The position numbers and the translations under genes are program-made. Below are positions 42,045 to 50,799 of a DNA stretch of 64,000 nucleotides, one piece after another. Positions within the stretch are counted from its first letter, which is position 1. Each line of letters begins with the position of its first letter. The stretch is from Pseudactinotalea sp. HY158 (lineage in GTDB: Bacteria; Actinomycetota; Actinomycetes; Actinomycetales; Beutenbergiaceae), in the NCBI RefSeq assembly GCF_009660225.1, contig NZ_CP045920.1, forward strand, positions 2,294,001 through 2,358,000, read 5' to 3'. Under the pieces are notes generated by a model. It was not told the origin of the DNA, searched no databases, and saw only the letters and a program-made list of their open reading frames with translations.

Positions 42045-42170
42045 TCCAGATCACAGTTTGAGTACATTTGTTGTTTTCTGAGTATTTGTGGACTTGTGTG
42101 GGTCAGGACGACGGTGCGGAAGCATACGATGTCCTCTAACTCCCCTCCCCCTACACAAAGGAGTGACCAG
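42045..42170 (+). promoter_or_regulatory. AT-rich leader with 20-bp-spaced direct repeats before the ABC operon
   Basis: The roughly 210-bp leader between promoter and first gene includes an AT-rich patch (about 42050-42100) that contrasts with the 70% G+C surroundings. TGAGTACATTTGT (42059) and TGAGTATTTGT (42079) form direct repeats exactly 20 bp apart, as expected for an activator site. ACGATGTC at 42127 resembles an operator half-site. A strong ribosome-binding site AAAGGAG ends the region. Confidence 0.4.
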
Positions 42171-43451
42171 ATGCGACGCATCTCAGCGGTCGCTGCGCTC
42201 GCGGCAGCCGGACTCGTGCTCACCGCCTGCGGCGGCGGTAGCGACGACGGCGACAACGCCGACGCCGGTGGCGACAACTCGGCCAGCAAGGTCGAGGTCT
42301 TCACCTGGTGGGCGGCCGGTTCGGAACTGACCGGCCTGCAGGCGCTCGAGGCGGTCTTCGCCGAGCAGCACCCCGACACCGAGTTCATCAACGGCGCGGT
42401 CGCCGGCGGCGCCGGTTCGGCGGCGAAGGACCTCCTGCAGACCCGGCTGCAGGCCGGCGACCCGCCGGACACGTTCCAGGCCCACGCGGGCATGGAGCTG
42501 CAGGACTACATCGACGCGGGCCAGCTCGAAGACGTCTCGGGCCTGTACGACGAGTTCGGCCTGAACGAGGTCTTCCCCCAGGACCTGCTCGACCTGCTCA
42601 CCGTCGACGGCAAGATCTACTCGGTGCCCTCGAACATCCACCGCTCGAACGTCGTGTGGGCCAACCCCGAGGTGCTCGAGGCCGCCGGTGTCGACCCGGC
42701 CGCGGTGCCGGAGGACATCGACGCGTGGATCGCGGACCTGCAGAAGGTCGCCGACTCCGGCGCGACCGCCCTGTCGGTCGCGGCGCCCTGGACCCAGGTC
42801 AACCTGCTCGAGACCGTGCTCATGGCCGATCTCGGCGCCGAGGGCTACAACGGCCTGTGGAACGGTTCGACCGACTGGGCGAGCGCCGAGGTGACCGGCG
42901 CGCTCGAGCACTTCGAGACGCTCATCGGCTTCACGAACACCGACCGTGACGGTCTGGACTGGCCCGACGCCACCCAGAAGGTCATCGACGGCGTCGCCGG
43001 CTACAACGTCATGGGCGACTGGGCCGTGGCCCTGTTCGAGGAGAACGACATCGAGCGCGGCACCGGCTTCGTCGACTTCCCGGTCCCGGGTTCGGACGAG
43101 CAGTTCGGCTTCCTCGCCGACTCCTTCACCCTGCCCGTGGGCGCCAAGCACGCCGAGGGCGCGAAGGCCTGGCTCGAGACGATCGGTTCGCTCGAGGGCC
43201 AGGTCGCGTTCAACAAGGCCAAGGGTTCGATCCCGGCCCGGACCGACGCGGACCCCTCGGAGTTCTCCGAGTACCAGCAGACCGCCATCGAGTCCTACGC
43301 GAACGACACGATCGTTCCCTCGCTCGCGCACGGCGCGGCCGCTCCGGTCGCGGTCCTCAACGGCGTGACCGACGCGGTGAGCAAGTTCACCGCCGGTGGC
43401 TCCGACCTGGCCACCTTCCAGAGCGAGCTCGGAGCAGCCGTCAACGGCTGA
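42171..43451 (+). CDS. Sugar ABC transporter substrate-binding lipoprotein (CUT1)
   Basis: 426-residue extracellular solute-binding lipoprotein. ATG at 42171 after AAAGGAG. Signal peptide with lipobox LVLTAC (Cys about 21), then a Gly/Asp/Asn-rich linker and a family-1 solute-binding fold. The stretch VEVFTWWAAGSELTGLQAL, VAGGAGSAAKDLLQTRLQAGDPPDTFQAHAG and GYNVMGDWAVALFE resembles glucose/mannose-type binding proteins (GtsA-like) more than maltose types, so an aldohexose-like ligand is plausible. First gene of a three-gene operon under a LacI-type operator. Confidence 0.92.
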   Translation: MRRISAVAALAAAGLVLTACGGGSDDGDNADAGGDNSASKVEVFTWWAAGSELTGLQALEAVFAEQHPDTEFINGAVAGGAGSAAKDLLQTRLQAGDPPDTFQAHAGMELQDYIDAGQLEDVSGLYDEFGLNEVFPQDLLDLLTVDGKIYSVPSNIHRSNVVWANPEVLEAAGVDPAAVPEDIDAWIADLQKVADSGATALSVAAPWTQVNLLETVLMADLGAEGYNGLWNGSTDWASAEVTGALEHFETLIGFTNTDRDGLDWPDATQKVIDGVAGYNVMGDWAVALFEENDIERGTGFVDFPVPGSDEQFGFLADSFTLPVGAKHAEGAKAWLETIGSLEGQVAFNKAKGSIPARTDADPSEFSEYQQTAIESYANDTIVPSLAHGAAAPVAVLNGVTDAVSKFTAGGSDLATFQSELGAAVNG

Positions 43452-43470
43452 CCCCTCGCACGACGCACAC

Positions 43471-43503
43471 CGGGCGGGTGCTCCAGGACGGGGCACCCGC
43501 CCG
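43471..43503 (+). repeat. Hairpin 1 in the binding protein-permease gap
   Basis: Perfect 11-bp stem CGGGCGGGTGC (43471-43481) and GCACCCGCCCG (43493-43503), 11-nt loop, 20 nt after the lipoprotein stop. No T-run. Probably protects the upstream mRNA or partly terminates transcription, giving excess binding protein. Confidence 0.6.
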
Positions 43504-43546
43504 CTGCGGTCCGTGGCCGGAAGCGGCCACCGATCGCGCACGGGAG

Positions 43547-43582
43547 GGTCCGGTCCGGACCACACCGGATCCGGACCGGACC
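43547..43582 (+). repeat. Hairpin 2 in the binding protein-permease gap
   Basis: Perfect 13-bp inverted repeat: arms 43547-43559 (GGTCCGGTCCGGA) and 43570-43582 (TCCGGACCGGACC), 10-nt loop. It lies 47 bp before the permease start. Confidence 0.6.
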
Positions 43583-43629
43583 GCCCGACGCACCGCCGCC
43601 GTCCACAATCAGGCACGAAAAGGAGTCAC

Positions 43630-44532
43630 GTGAACCGCCTGAAACGACTGGGGCCTCCGTTGCTGATGCTCGCCCCATCGATCCTGCTGCTCGGAGTCTT
43701 CGTCTACGGCTTCATAGCGATCAACTTCAATACGTCCTTCACGGACAACCACACCTCCGCGCAGGCGGCCGGCGGCAAGCCGGTGAGCTGGGTCGGGTTC
43801 CGCAACTATCTCGACCTGTTCGCCGATCCCGACTTCCAGCACTCGCTGCGCAACCTCGTGGTGTTCACGGTCGTCTTCCTCGTGGGCACGATGGTCATCG
43901 GCTTCCTGTGGGCCTGGCTGCTCGAGCGCCCGACCAAGGGTGAGGGCGTCTTCCGCTCGATCTACCTGTTCCCGATGGCCGTCTCCTTCATCGCCTCCGG
44001 TGTCGTGTGGCGCTGGCTCCTCAACTCCAACCAGGGCGAGCACGCCAGCGGCCTCAACCGGCTCTTCCAGATGGTCGGCCTCGACTTCCTCCAGAACCCC
44101 TGGTGGAACAACATCTCGTGGGGCGTGGCGGCGATCGCCCTGCCCGCCGTCTGGCAGCTCTCGGGCTACGTCATGGCGCTCTTCCTCGCCGGTTTCCGCG
44201 GCGTCCCCGACGAGCTGCGCGAGGCCGGACGCATGGACGGCGCCAGCGAGTGGCAGGTCTACCGCCACGTCGTGTTCCCGCAGCTGACGCCGGTGGCCCT
44301 CTCGGCCCTCATCATCATCGGACACATGTCGCTCAAGTCCTTCGACCTGATCATGGCGATCTCGAAGGCCTCGAACTACCAGACCAAGGTCCCCGCAGTC
44401 GACATGTACATCTTCAAGTCGAACTACGACTTCGCCAACGCGGCGGCGGTCGGCGGCATCCTGCTGGTCATCGTCGCGATCCTCGTCGTGCCCTACCTGA
44501 TCTACACGAGCAAAGAGGAGGGCGCCCGATGA
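43630..44532 (+). CDS. Sugar ABC transporter permease (MalF/UgpA type)
   Basis: 300-residue CUT1 permease; GTG at 43630 preceded by AAAAGGAG. Six membrane helices, the first at about 9-30 (PPLLMLAPSILLLGVFVYGF), and the EAA cytoplasmic loop DELREAGRMDGASEWQVYRHVVFPQL (about 195-220) that contacts the ATPase. No ATPase gene is in the operon, so a shared MsiK-like ATPase encoded elsewhere is probably used, as is common in actinobacteria. Confidence 0.93.
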   Translation: MNRLKRLGPPLLMLAPSILLLGVFVYGFIAINFNTSFTDNHTSAQAAGGKPVSWVGFRNYLDLFADPDFQHSLRNLVVFTVVFLVGTMVIGFLWAWLLERPTKGEGVFRSIYLFPMAVSFIASGVVWRWLLNSNQGEHASGLNRLFQMVGLDFLQNPWWNNISWGVAAIALPAVWQLSGYVMALFLAGFRGVPDELREAGRMDGASEWQVYRHVVFPQLTPVALSALIIIGHMSLKSFDLIMAISKASNYQTKVPAVDMYIFKSNYDFANAAAVGGILLVIVAILVVPYLIYTSKEEGAR

Positions 44533-45389
44533 CCACCGCGACCATGCCCCTGCGCACCACGTCGACCTCCCGCTTCCGCCCCGCCCGCACGCTGCGATAC
44601 CTGGCGCTCTACTTCGGGCTCGTCCTCGTGCTCATCCCCGTCTACGTGCTCCTCGTGACCAGCTTCAAGAGCGGCGTCGAGGCCACCGCCACGAATGCGT
44701 GGACCCTGCCCCAGAACTGGACCCTCGAGAACTGGGCCAAGGCGTGGGACACCCTCTCCCCCTCGATGTGGCGCAGCGTCCAGTTCGTCATCCCGCAGGC
44801 GATCGTCGCGGCCTTCCTCGGATCGCTCAACGGCTTCGTGCTGAGCCGCTGGCGCTTCCGCGGCGCGAACATCGTGTTCACGCTCATCCTGTTCGGGATG
44901 TTCATCCCCTACCAGGCCGTGATCATCCCGCTCAACCAGCTCCTCCTCGGGCTCAACGTGCCCTCGGGCGTGCCCTCCCTGCTGCTGCTGCACATCGTCT
45001 ACGGCATCCCGATCTGCACGCTCATCTTCCGCAACTACTACGAGTCCGTTCCGAACGAACTCATCGAGGCGGCACGCGTGGACGGCGCGGGCATGTTCCG
45101 TACCTACGCCTCGGTCGTGCTCCCGATCTCGATCCCGAGCTTCGTGGTCGTGCTCATCTGGCAGTTCACCTCCGCCTGGAACGACTTCCTCTTCGCGGTG
45201 TTCTTCTCGACCGCCGCGAATGGGCCCGTCACCCTCGCCCTGAACAACCTCGCCAACGGCGCACAGCTCCAGGACTACGGCGCATCCATGGCGGGCGCAC
45301 TCCTCGCCTCGCTGCCGACCCTCGTGGTCTACATCCTGCTCGGAAAGTACTTCGTCGGCGGACTCATGTCCGGCTCCGTCAAGGGCTGA
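44529..45389 (+). CDS. Sugar ABC transporter permease (MalG/UgpE type)
   Basis: 286-residue CUT1 permease overlapping the previous gene by 4 nt (ATGA). N-terminal basic segment, six membrane helices (first about 24-46, YLALYFGLVLVLIPVYVLL), and EAA loop NELIEAARVDGAGMFRTYASVVLPIS. Ends with GKYFVGGLMSGSVKG, the common C-terminus of MalG-like permeases. Operon ends at a strong terminator 44 bp downstream. Confidence 0.93.
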   Translation: MTTATMPLRTTSTSRFRPARTLRYLALYFGLVLVLIPVYVLLVTSFKSGVEATATNAWTLPQNWTLENWAKAWDTLSPSMWRSVQFVIPQAIVAAFLGSLNGFVLSRWRFRGANIVFTLILFGMFIPYQAVIIPLNQLLLGLNVPSGVPSLLLLHIVYGIPICTLIFRNYYESVPNELIEAARVDGAGMFRTYASVVLPISIPSFVVVLIWQFTSAWNDFLFAVFFSTAANGPVTLALNNLANGAQLQDYGASMAGALLASLPTLVVYILLGKYFVGGLMSGSVKG

Positions 45390-45432
45390 CCCCGCCAGGT
45401 CGGTGCGCCGCCAGGTCGGCACCGACCACAGG

Positions 45433-45474
45433 CCACAGGGGCCCGGATCGCCGATGCGATCCGGGCCCCTGTGG
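45433..45474 (+). terminator. Terminator of the sugar ABC operon
   Basis: Perfect 19-bp stem: arms 45433-45451 and 45456-45474, 4-nt loop CGAT. No long T-run, as usual in high-G+C actinobacteria. Confidence 0.75.
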
Positions 45475-45497
45475 TCTATCCGTGGTCTACGCGTACC

Positions 45498-45585
45498 CTG
45501 CCCGTGCTCTGCCCATGCTCTGCCCGTGGCCTGCCCCTGGTCTGCCCGTGGCCTGCCCGTGGCCTGCCCGTGACCTGCCCGTGAC
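45498..45585. repeat. Eight 11-bp tandem repeats downstream of the ABC operon
   Basis: CTGCCC words begin at 45498, 45509, 45520, 45531, 45542, 45553, 45564 and 45575, an exact 11-bp step; unit about CTGCCCGTGGC. Lies between the ABC terminator and the recX stop. Confidence 0.9.
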
Positions 45586-45603
45586 CAGCAGAGCAGACCG
45601 GGC

Positions 45604-46425
45604 TCAGTAGCGGTTGAGCCCCTCGGCGGCCAGTGCCTCGTCGACGACGGAGACCGCCACGGCCGCGGCGTAGCCGCGCCGGGCGAGCAGCGCATAGAGC
45701 CGTTGCCGGCGCTTGGCCGGCTCGACCTCGCCCATCGAGCGGATCCGCCGGGCGATCAGGTCGCGCGCGGCGGCGCGCTCGTCGCCGGAATCGATCTGGT
45801 CGAGCGCGGCGTCGGCCGGTGGGCCGGTGATCCCCTTGCGGCGTAGTTCCTGCGCGAGGGCGGGGCGCGCGAGGCCGCGCTCCCGGTACCGGGTGCGCAC
45901 GAGCATCGCCGCGTACTCGGCGTCGTCGATGAGTCCGACCTGCTCGAAGCGGTCGAGCAGCTCGGTCACGATCGGCTCCGGGACGTCTCGGGCGGTCATG
46001 GCCTGGGCCAGCTGGTGGCGGGAGCGCGCCGAGAAGGACAGCTGCTGAAGGGCGATCTCGCGGGCGCGTTCACGCTCCTCCTCCGCAGCCGGCTCGCCGG
46101 CGGGATCGGGTGCCGACCGGCCAGTGGGCACCGGCCCGCCGGCGGGTGCCGGCCGGCCGGCGGGTACCGACTCGGGTGCGGGTTCCGATCCCGGCGATGC
46201 CGGCTCGGGCGACGCCGCCGCCTCACCTGTGCCGGCGGCGGGCTCGGAGGCCTGCCACAGGTCGCTGGAGGCGGCGGCCGCGTGGTCGGCGAGCATCGTG
46301 CGCAGCTGCGCGATCGTGTCGGCGGTCGCCTCGGCGCTCGCCGGATCCCGCGGCAGGTCCCCGGCCGGGGGCGGGTCGTCCGCGGCTGAGGTCGGATCGT
46401 CCGCAGCCGGGTCTGTGCCCGCCAT
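45604..46425 (-). CDS. recX: Recombination regulator RecX with long N-terminal extension
   Basis: Modulator of RecA filaments. 273 residues; its ATG overlaps the recA stop by one base (TGATG). Residues 1-about 118 are low-complexity Ala/Pro/Asp/Gly (AGRPAPAGGPVPTGRSAP) and probably disordered. The RecX repeats follow: REIALQQLSFSARSRHQLAQAM, VTELLDRFEQVGLIDDAEYAAMLVRTRYRERGLARPALAQELRRKGI and RLYALLARRGY. Typical RecX proteins are 150-200 residues, so the extension is unusual though actinobacterial members are often longer. Confidence 0.93.
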   Translation of the reverse strand: MAGTDPAADDPTSAADDPPPAGDLPRDPASAEATADTIAQLRTMLADHAAAASSDLWQASEPAAGTGEAAASPEPASPGSEPAPESVPAGRPAPAGGPVPTGRSAPDPAGEPAAEEERERAREIALQQLSFSARSRHQLAQAMTARDVPEPIVTELLDRFEQVGLIDDAEYAAMLVRTRYRERGLARPALAQELRRKGITGPPADAALDQIDSGDERAAARDLIARRIRSMGEVEPAKRRQRLYALLARRGYAAAVAVSVVDEALAAEGLNRY

Positions 46426-47477
46426 CAGAAGTCGACGGGTACCGGGGCGACCTCGTTCTCCGCGGCCGTGTCCGCGGCGGCACCGATACCGAGCTTGGCC
46501 TTGATCTTCTCCTCGATCTCGATCGCGAGGTCGGGGTTGTCGCGCAGGAAGTTCCTGGCGTTCTCCTTGCCCTGGCCGAGCTGATCGCCCTCGTAGGTGT
46601 ACCAGGATCCGGACTTGCGAACGATGCCGTTCTCGACGCCGAGGTCGATGAGTCCGCCCTCGCGGGAGATCCCCAGCCCGTAGACGATGTCGAACTCGGC
46701 CTGCTTGAACGGCGGCGCCATCTTGTTCTTCACGATCTTCGCGCGGGTGCGGTTGCCGACCGCGTTCGTGCCGTCCTTGAGGGTCTCGATCCGGCGCACG
46801 TCGATGCGGACCGAGGCGTAGAACTTGAGGGCCTTGCCGCCCGTGGTGGTCTCCGGGCTGCCGAAGAAGACGCCGATCTTCTCACGGAGCTGGTTGATGA
46901 AGATCGCCGTGGTGCCCGAGGCCGAGAGTGCGCCGGTGATCTTGCGCAGCGCCTGCGACATGAGCCGGGCCTGGAGACCGACGTGGGAATCGCCCATCTC
47001 CCCCTCGATCTCGGCCTTGGGCACGAGCGCGGCGACCGAGTCGATCACCACGACGTCGAGCGCCCCGGAACGGATGAGCATGTCCATGATCTCGAGGGCC
47101 TGTTCCCCCGTGTCGGGCTGGGAGACGAGGAGCGCATCGGTGTCGACGCCGAGCTTCTTGGCGTACTCCGGATCGAGTGCGTGCTCGGCGTCGATGAAGG
47201 CCGCGATCCCGCCGGCCCGTTGGGCGTTGGCGACGGCGTGCAGCGCCACGGTGGTCTTACCGGAGGACTCCGGACCGTAGATCTCGACGACCCGGCCTCG
47301 GGGGAGGCCGCCGGTGCCGAGGGCGACGTCGAGGGCGATCGACCCGGTGGGGATCACCGCGACGCGGGGGCGGGTGTCGTCGCCCAGGCGCATGATCGAG
47401 CCCTTGCCGAACTGGCGGTCGATCTGGCCGAGGGCGGCCTCGAGTGCCTTCTCGCGATCTGCCTTGGGAGCAGCCAT
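46425..47477 (-). CDS. recA: Recombinase RecA
   Basis: Strand-exchange ATPase and LexA coprotease. 350 residues with no intein. Walker [18 protein letters not shown] (about 67-83), Walker [19 protein letters not shown], loop L1/L2 regions ([54 protein letters not shown]) and the acidic C-terminal tail. RBS GAAAGAGGC. The 350-bp upstream region contains only imperfect LexA-like sites. Confidence 0.98.
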   Translation of the reverse strand: MAAPKADREKALEAALGQIDRQFGKGSIMRLGDDTRPRVAVIPTGSIALDVALGTGGLPRGRVVEIYGPESSGKTTVALHAVANAQRAGGIAAFIDAEHALDPEYAKKLGVDTDALLVSQPDTGEQALEIMDMLIRSGALDVVVIDSVAALVPKAEIEGEMGDSHVGLQARLMSQALRKITGALSASGTTAIFINQLREKIGVFFGSPETTTGGKALKFYASVRIDVRRIETLKDGTNAVGNRTRAKIVKNKMAPPFKQAEFDIVYGLGISREGGLIDLGVENGIVRKSGSWYTYEGDQLGQGKENARNFLRDNPDLAIEIEEKIKAKLGIGAAADTAAENEVAPVPVDF

Positions 47478-47827
47478 AACGGTGCCTCTTTCTCATTCGG
47501 GCGCCCCGTCCGGGTCGCCGCTGCGGGTATGGAACTGGTCTGTTCAGGCCATTGCGCCCTCTCCGAGCGCGATACCTGGGAGGCTATGCCCGACCACCGA
47601 CATCCGCCGCAGCACCGACCCGAACTGTGGACGGAGCCGCGTCGTCCTCACAGTCCACAGCCTAACCGCACGGACGTTCGAATGCGAGGATCCGACACGC
47701 CGGGATACGGGCACCACCCGTCGGGTTCTGCACCCATCGAGCACCATGAGCCCGCTACCCTCGGAGTGTCGCACCGATGCGACGACCCTCCGGGGTGCCC
47801 ACGAGAAGATGATGAGGTCAGCTCACG
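47478..47827. other. recA / S33 hydrolase divergent intergenic region
   Basis: 350 bp without a credible gene. Two imperfect LexA-like sites are visible: GAAC-N6-GTTC at 47532-47545 (spacing two too long) and GAACGTCCGTGC on the minus strand at 47668-47679 (one mismatch, about 190 bp before recA). It must hold the promoters of recA and of the hydrolase; no clear -35/-10 pair could be assigned. Confidence 0.5.
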
Positions 47828-50422
47828 ATGCCACGATGGGGACAACGCACAGCCGTTCTCAGTGCCGCCGCACTGGTGGCGACCCTCCTGACGGCCGGGC
47901 CGGCGGCCGCCGATCCGCTACCACCGCCACCGCTACCCGAGCCGGACGGCGCTCTGATCCCCGGACCCGCGGGCGACCTGCTCGCCCCCGATGCGAGCTC
48001 CGACGAGGTCGAACGGGTGATCCGGTCGTTCGCCGCACGCGCGAGCGCTCCGCTCCCCTCGGCCCTTCCCGTTCCGGACCCGACCGACTTCGAGGCGATC
48101 GTGCCCGATCCCCAGGGGTACGGCATCGCCCCGGCGGCGGAGCGATTCGCCACCGGAGACGACGAGTACACGATCCCGCGGCCGGCTCCGGGCGGCGAGG
48201 GCGCCGGCACCGTGCCGGACGGGCTCGAGGAGTTCTACGACCAGCAGGTCGTGTGGGGCTCCTGCGCGGGCTTCGGCGCCACCGGCGGGGCCGACGAGTG
48301 CGCCTACGTCATCGCCCCCCTCGACTACGCCGACCCGGGCGGGGACACGATCGCCCTCGCGGTCGCCCGCGCGAACGCGACCGGCGAGAGCCGAGGGGCC
48401 GTGTTCACCGACCCGGGCGGCCCGGGCAGCCCAGGCCTGGCGCTCGCCGGCAGTGGGATGTTCGCGGGCCTGGCCGAGGACTTCGACACGGTCGGGATCG
48501 ACCCGCGCGGCGTCGGTGCCTCCGTTCCGATGATCCGCTGCCAGTCGAACGACGCCTGGGACCGGCAACGGGAGGGGTCCGACGGCCTGGCTGCGAGCGA
48601 ACTCAACGCCATCCTGGAGTACAACACCGACGAGTGCTACGAGAACACCGGCGCGCCGTTCGGGATCGACGGCCGTGCCCTCATCGGCGCCTCGGGAACC
48701 GTGAACGTCGTCAAGGATCTCGACCTGCTGCGCAGCGTCCTCGGCGACGACAAGCTCAACTACATCGGCTTCTCCTACGGCACGTCGATCGGCTACGAGT
48801 ACGCCCGCCAGTTCCCGGACAACATCCGCGCGATGGTGATCGACGGCGTCGTCAATGTGCTCGAGAACAACCCCGACGAGCTCGCGAAATACTCCGAGTA
48901 CGCGAAGTCGATCGGGCAGGACGGCGCGACCGCTCAGATCGCGGGCTTCCAGGCGACGTTCGAGCAGTTCCTCGCCTGGTGCGCGGGCATGGAGGGCCAG
49001 GAGGTCGTCGTCGACGAAGCGGGCACCACCGAGACGTTCGAGTGCGCCCTGTATCAGGGCACCGACGACGTCCCGGACGGAGCAACGCCCGACAACACGG
49101 TTCCCGCCCTGCTCGAGCGGTACCGCGACATCGCCCGGGCGGCCTGGGGCGCCCAGACGTATTCCAGCTCGATCGGGGGCCCGCGGCCGCTGAGCTTCGC
49201 GGACTTCAACCAGGGCACGCTCATGGCGATGTACACCGAGGCCTACTGGGGCTACCTCAACTCCGGCCTGCTCGAGGCGACCGACGCCGTCGAGGGCAAC
49301 GAGGACTGGATGATGATCCTCTCGGACGCGTATGCGGGCCGTGGCCCCGACGGCTCCTACTCGCTCGACCTGGCCGCGTTCCCGTCGATCTGGTGCACCG
49401 ACGCCGGCACCCCGCCGGGCTACAACGAGGACACGGCCGGCATCATCGCCGACCTCGAGGGCTACTATGCGGCGGCGCCGTTCACCGATCCCCGCACGAA
49501 CGGCCATCCCGAGCGCGGAATGGCGCCCGTCGAGGACTGGTGCACCTACTACGAGGAACAGTTCACGCTGCCCGCCGGCGAGACCCTCGAGGCGATGCCG
49601 AACGTGCTGGTCGTCTCCACCACGTACGACTCGGCGACACCGTACGACAACGGCGTGGTGGCCGCCGCCGCGATGGGCGCCACGCTCCTCACGGTGGCCG
49701 GCTACAGCCACACCTCCTACGGCGGCTCCGAGTGCGCCACGCAGATCGCGAACGCCTACGTCGACACCCTCGTGGTGCCGGCGGACATACCGGGCGCGGA
49801 GGGCGTGCCGACCAAGGACGTGCACTCGAACGTGATCACCGGCGACGAATGCATGGTGGACGCCCGGTTCCGGCCCACGCCGGAACTGATCACCGGCGAC
49901 GTCGAGGCCGGGGACACGACCGCCTTCGATGTGACCGGCCTCGTGCGTGGCACCGCCTACACGGCGACGACGGAGTTCGGCTCGGCCACGTTCACCACGG
50001 ACGAGCACGGTCGCGCCGTCGTGGCCGTCGATGTCCCCGCGGACGCGACGGCGGGGACGTACGAGGTGCGCGTCGTCCCCGCCGATCCGGAGGCGAACGA
50101 CCCGACGGTCCGCGCCGACGCCACCTTCGAGGTCATCGCTGCCCAGCCGAGCCCGTCCCCGACCGACACCGGCGAGCCCTCCCCCTCGGACACCGGCGGG
50201 CCGTCCCCGACCGACACGGGCGGGCCGGATGCCTCGGATAGTCCGGACGGCGCAGATGCTTCGCACGGCACGGACACTTCGGACGGGGCGACGCCGCCGG
50301 GAGACCTGGCCACGACCGGGGCACCCGGCGGCCAGGCGGGCGGCCTCATCGGCCTCGGGGCGCTCCTGCTGGCAGCCGGTGCCGCAGTCGTGCTGGCGCG
50401 CAGGCGACACCTGGCGGCCTGA
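47828..50422 (+). CDS. Secreted, wall-anchored alpha/beta hydrolase (S33 tripeptidyl aminopeptidase-like)
   Basis: 864-residue exported hydrolase. Signal peptide 1-28 (LSAAALVATLLTAGPAAA). Oxyanion region FTDPGGPGSPG at 193-203, nucleophile Ser316 in YIGFSYGTSIGYEYA, likely catalytic Asp in TTYDSATPY (about 600-610) and His near 628 in GYSHTSYGG. This matches the S33 SlpD/E-like and tripeptidyl aminopeptidase family. From about 690 comes an Ig-like domain, then a Ser/Pro/Asp/Thr linker, the sorting signal LATTG (827-831), a membrane helix and RRR. LAxTG is the motif used by class E sortases. Confidence 0.9.
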   Translation: MPRWGQRTAVLSAAALVATLLTAGPAAADPLPPPPLPEPDGALIPGPAGDLLAPDASSDEVERVIRSFAARASAPLPSALPVPDPTDFEAIVPDPQGYGIAPAAERFATGDDEYTIPRPAPGGEGAGTVPDGLEEFYDQQVVWGSCAGFGATGGADECAYVIAPLDYADPGGDTIALAVARANATGESRGAVFTDPGGPGSPGLALAGSGMFAGLAEDFDTVGIDPRGVGASVPMIRCQSNDAWDRQREGSDGLAASELNAILEYNTDECYENTGAPFGIDGRALIGASGTVNVVKDLDLLRSVLGDDKLNYIGFSYGTSIGYEYARQFPDNIRAMVIDGVVNVLENNPDELAKYSEYAKSIGQDGATAQIAGFQATFEQFLAWCAGMEGQEVVVDEAGTTETFECALYQGTDDVPDGATPDNTVPALLERYRDIARAAWGAQTYSSSIGGPRPLSFADFNQGTLMAMYTEAYWGYLNSGLLEATDAVEGNEDWMMILSDAYAGRGPDGSYSLDLAAFPSIWCTDAGTPPGYNEDTAGIIADLEGYYAAAPFTDPRTNGHPERGMAPVEDWCTYYEEQFTLPAGETLEAMPNVLVVSTTYDSATPYDNGVVAAAAMGATLLTVAGYSHTSYGGSECATQIANAYVDTLVVPADIPGAEGVPTKDVHSNVITGDECMVDARFRPTPELITGDVEAGDTTAFDVTGLVRGTAYTATTEFGSATFTTDEHGRAVVAVDVPADATAGTYEVRVVPADPEANDPTVRADATFEVIAAQPSPSPTDTGEPSPSDTGGPSPTDTGGPDASDSPDGADASHGTDTSDGATPPGDLATTGAPGGQAGGLIGLGALLLAAGAAVVLARRRHLAA

Positions 50423-50444
50423 CGGCCGGCCGGTCCAGGAGAAC

Positions 50445-50486
50445 GGCGAGGGCGCCGGTGCGGGTCATCGCACCGGCGCCCTCGCC
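50445..50486. terminator. Convergent terminator between hydrolase and DUF3046 genes
   Basis: Perfect 18-bp stem (50445-50462 and 50469-50486) with GGTCAT loop, 22 bp after the hydrolase stop and 8 bp before the DUF3046 stop. Confidence 0.78.
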
Positions 50487-50494
50487 GTGTGGTC

Positions 50495-50716
50495 TCAGGC
50501 GCGGCGGTGACCCCGCCGATGCGGGAAACGCTGCGCCTCGCCCAGGTCGAGGGCGTCGCACATCGCATCCCAGACGCGTTGGGGTGCGGCGCCGTCCGCG
50601 AGCGCCTCATCGGGCGTGCGCCCGCCGAGCGCAGAGAGCACGAGATCCGCGCGCACGCTCGCGCCGTAGCTGCCGAACGTGGCCTCCACGGCGCCGGCGA
50701 ACTCCGAGTGCTTCAC
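50495..50716 (-). CDS. DUF3046 protein
   Basis: 73 residues from GTG at 50716 (MKHSEFAGAVEATFGSYGAS), after CTGGGGGC. The family signature is the N-terminal K-x-S-E-F, the central VLSALGGRTPDEALADGAAPQRVWDAMCDALDL and a basic end. DUF3046 genes usually lie next to recA in actinobacteria; here the secreted hydrolase separates them. Function unknown; helical and possibly DNA- or RecA-related by context only. Confidence 0.92.
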   Translation of the reverse strand: MKHSEFAGAVEATFGSYGASVRADLVLSALGGRTPDEALADGAAPQRVWDAMCDALDLGEAQRFPHRRGHRRA

Positions 50717-50799
50717 GCCCCCAGGGTAACGACTCTCCCACCGGTGTCCGGGCACGGCTCGTGGCCGGACACCGCACCTCCCGGGGCGACCTGGGTGGC

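Noticed and set aside
47532-47545. GAAC-N6-GTTC as the recA LexA box
   Set aside because: Spacer is six rather than four bases, so it was recorded only as a weak candidate.
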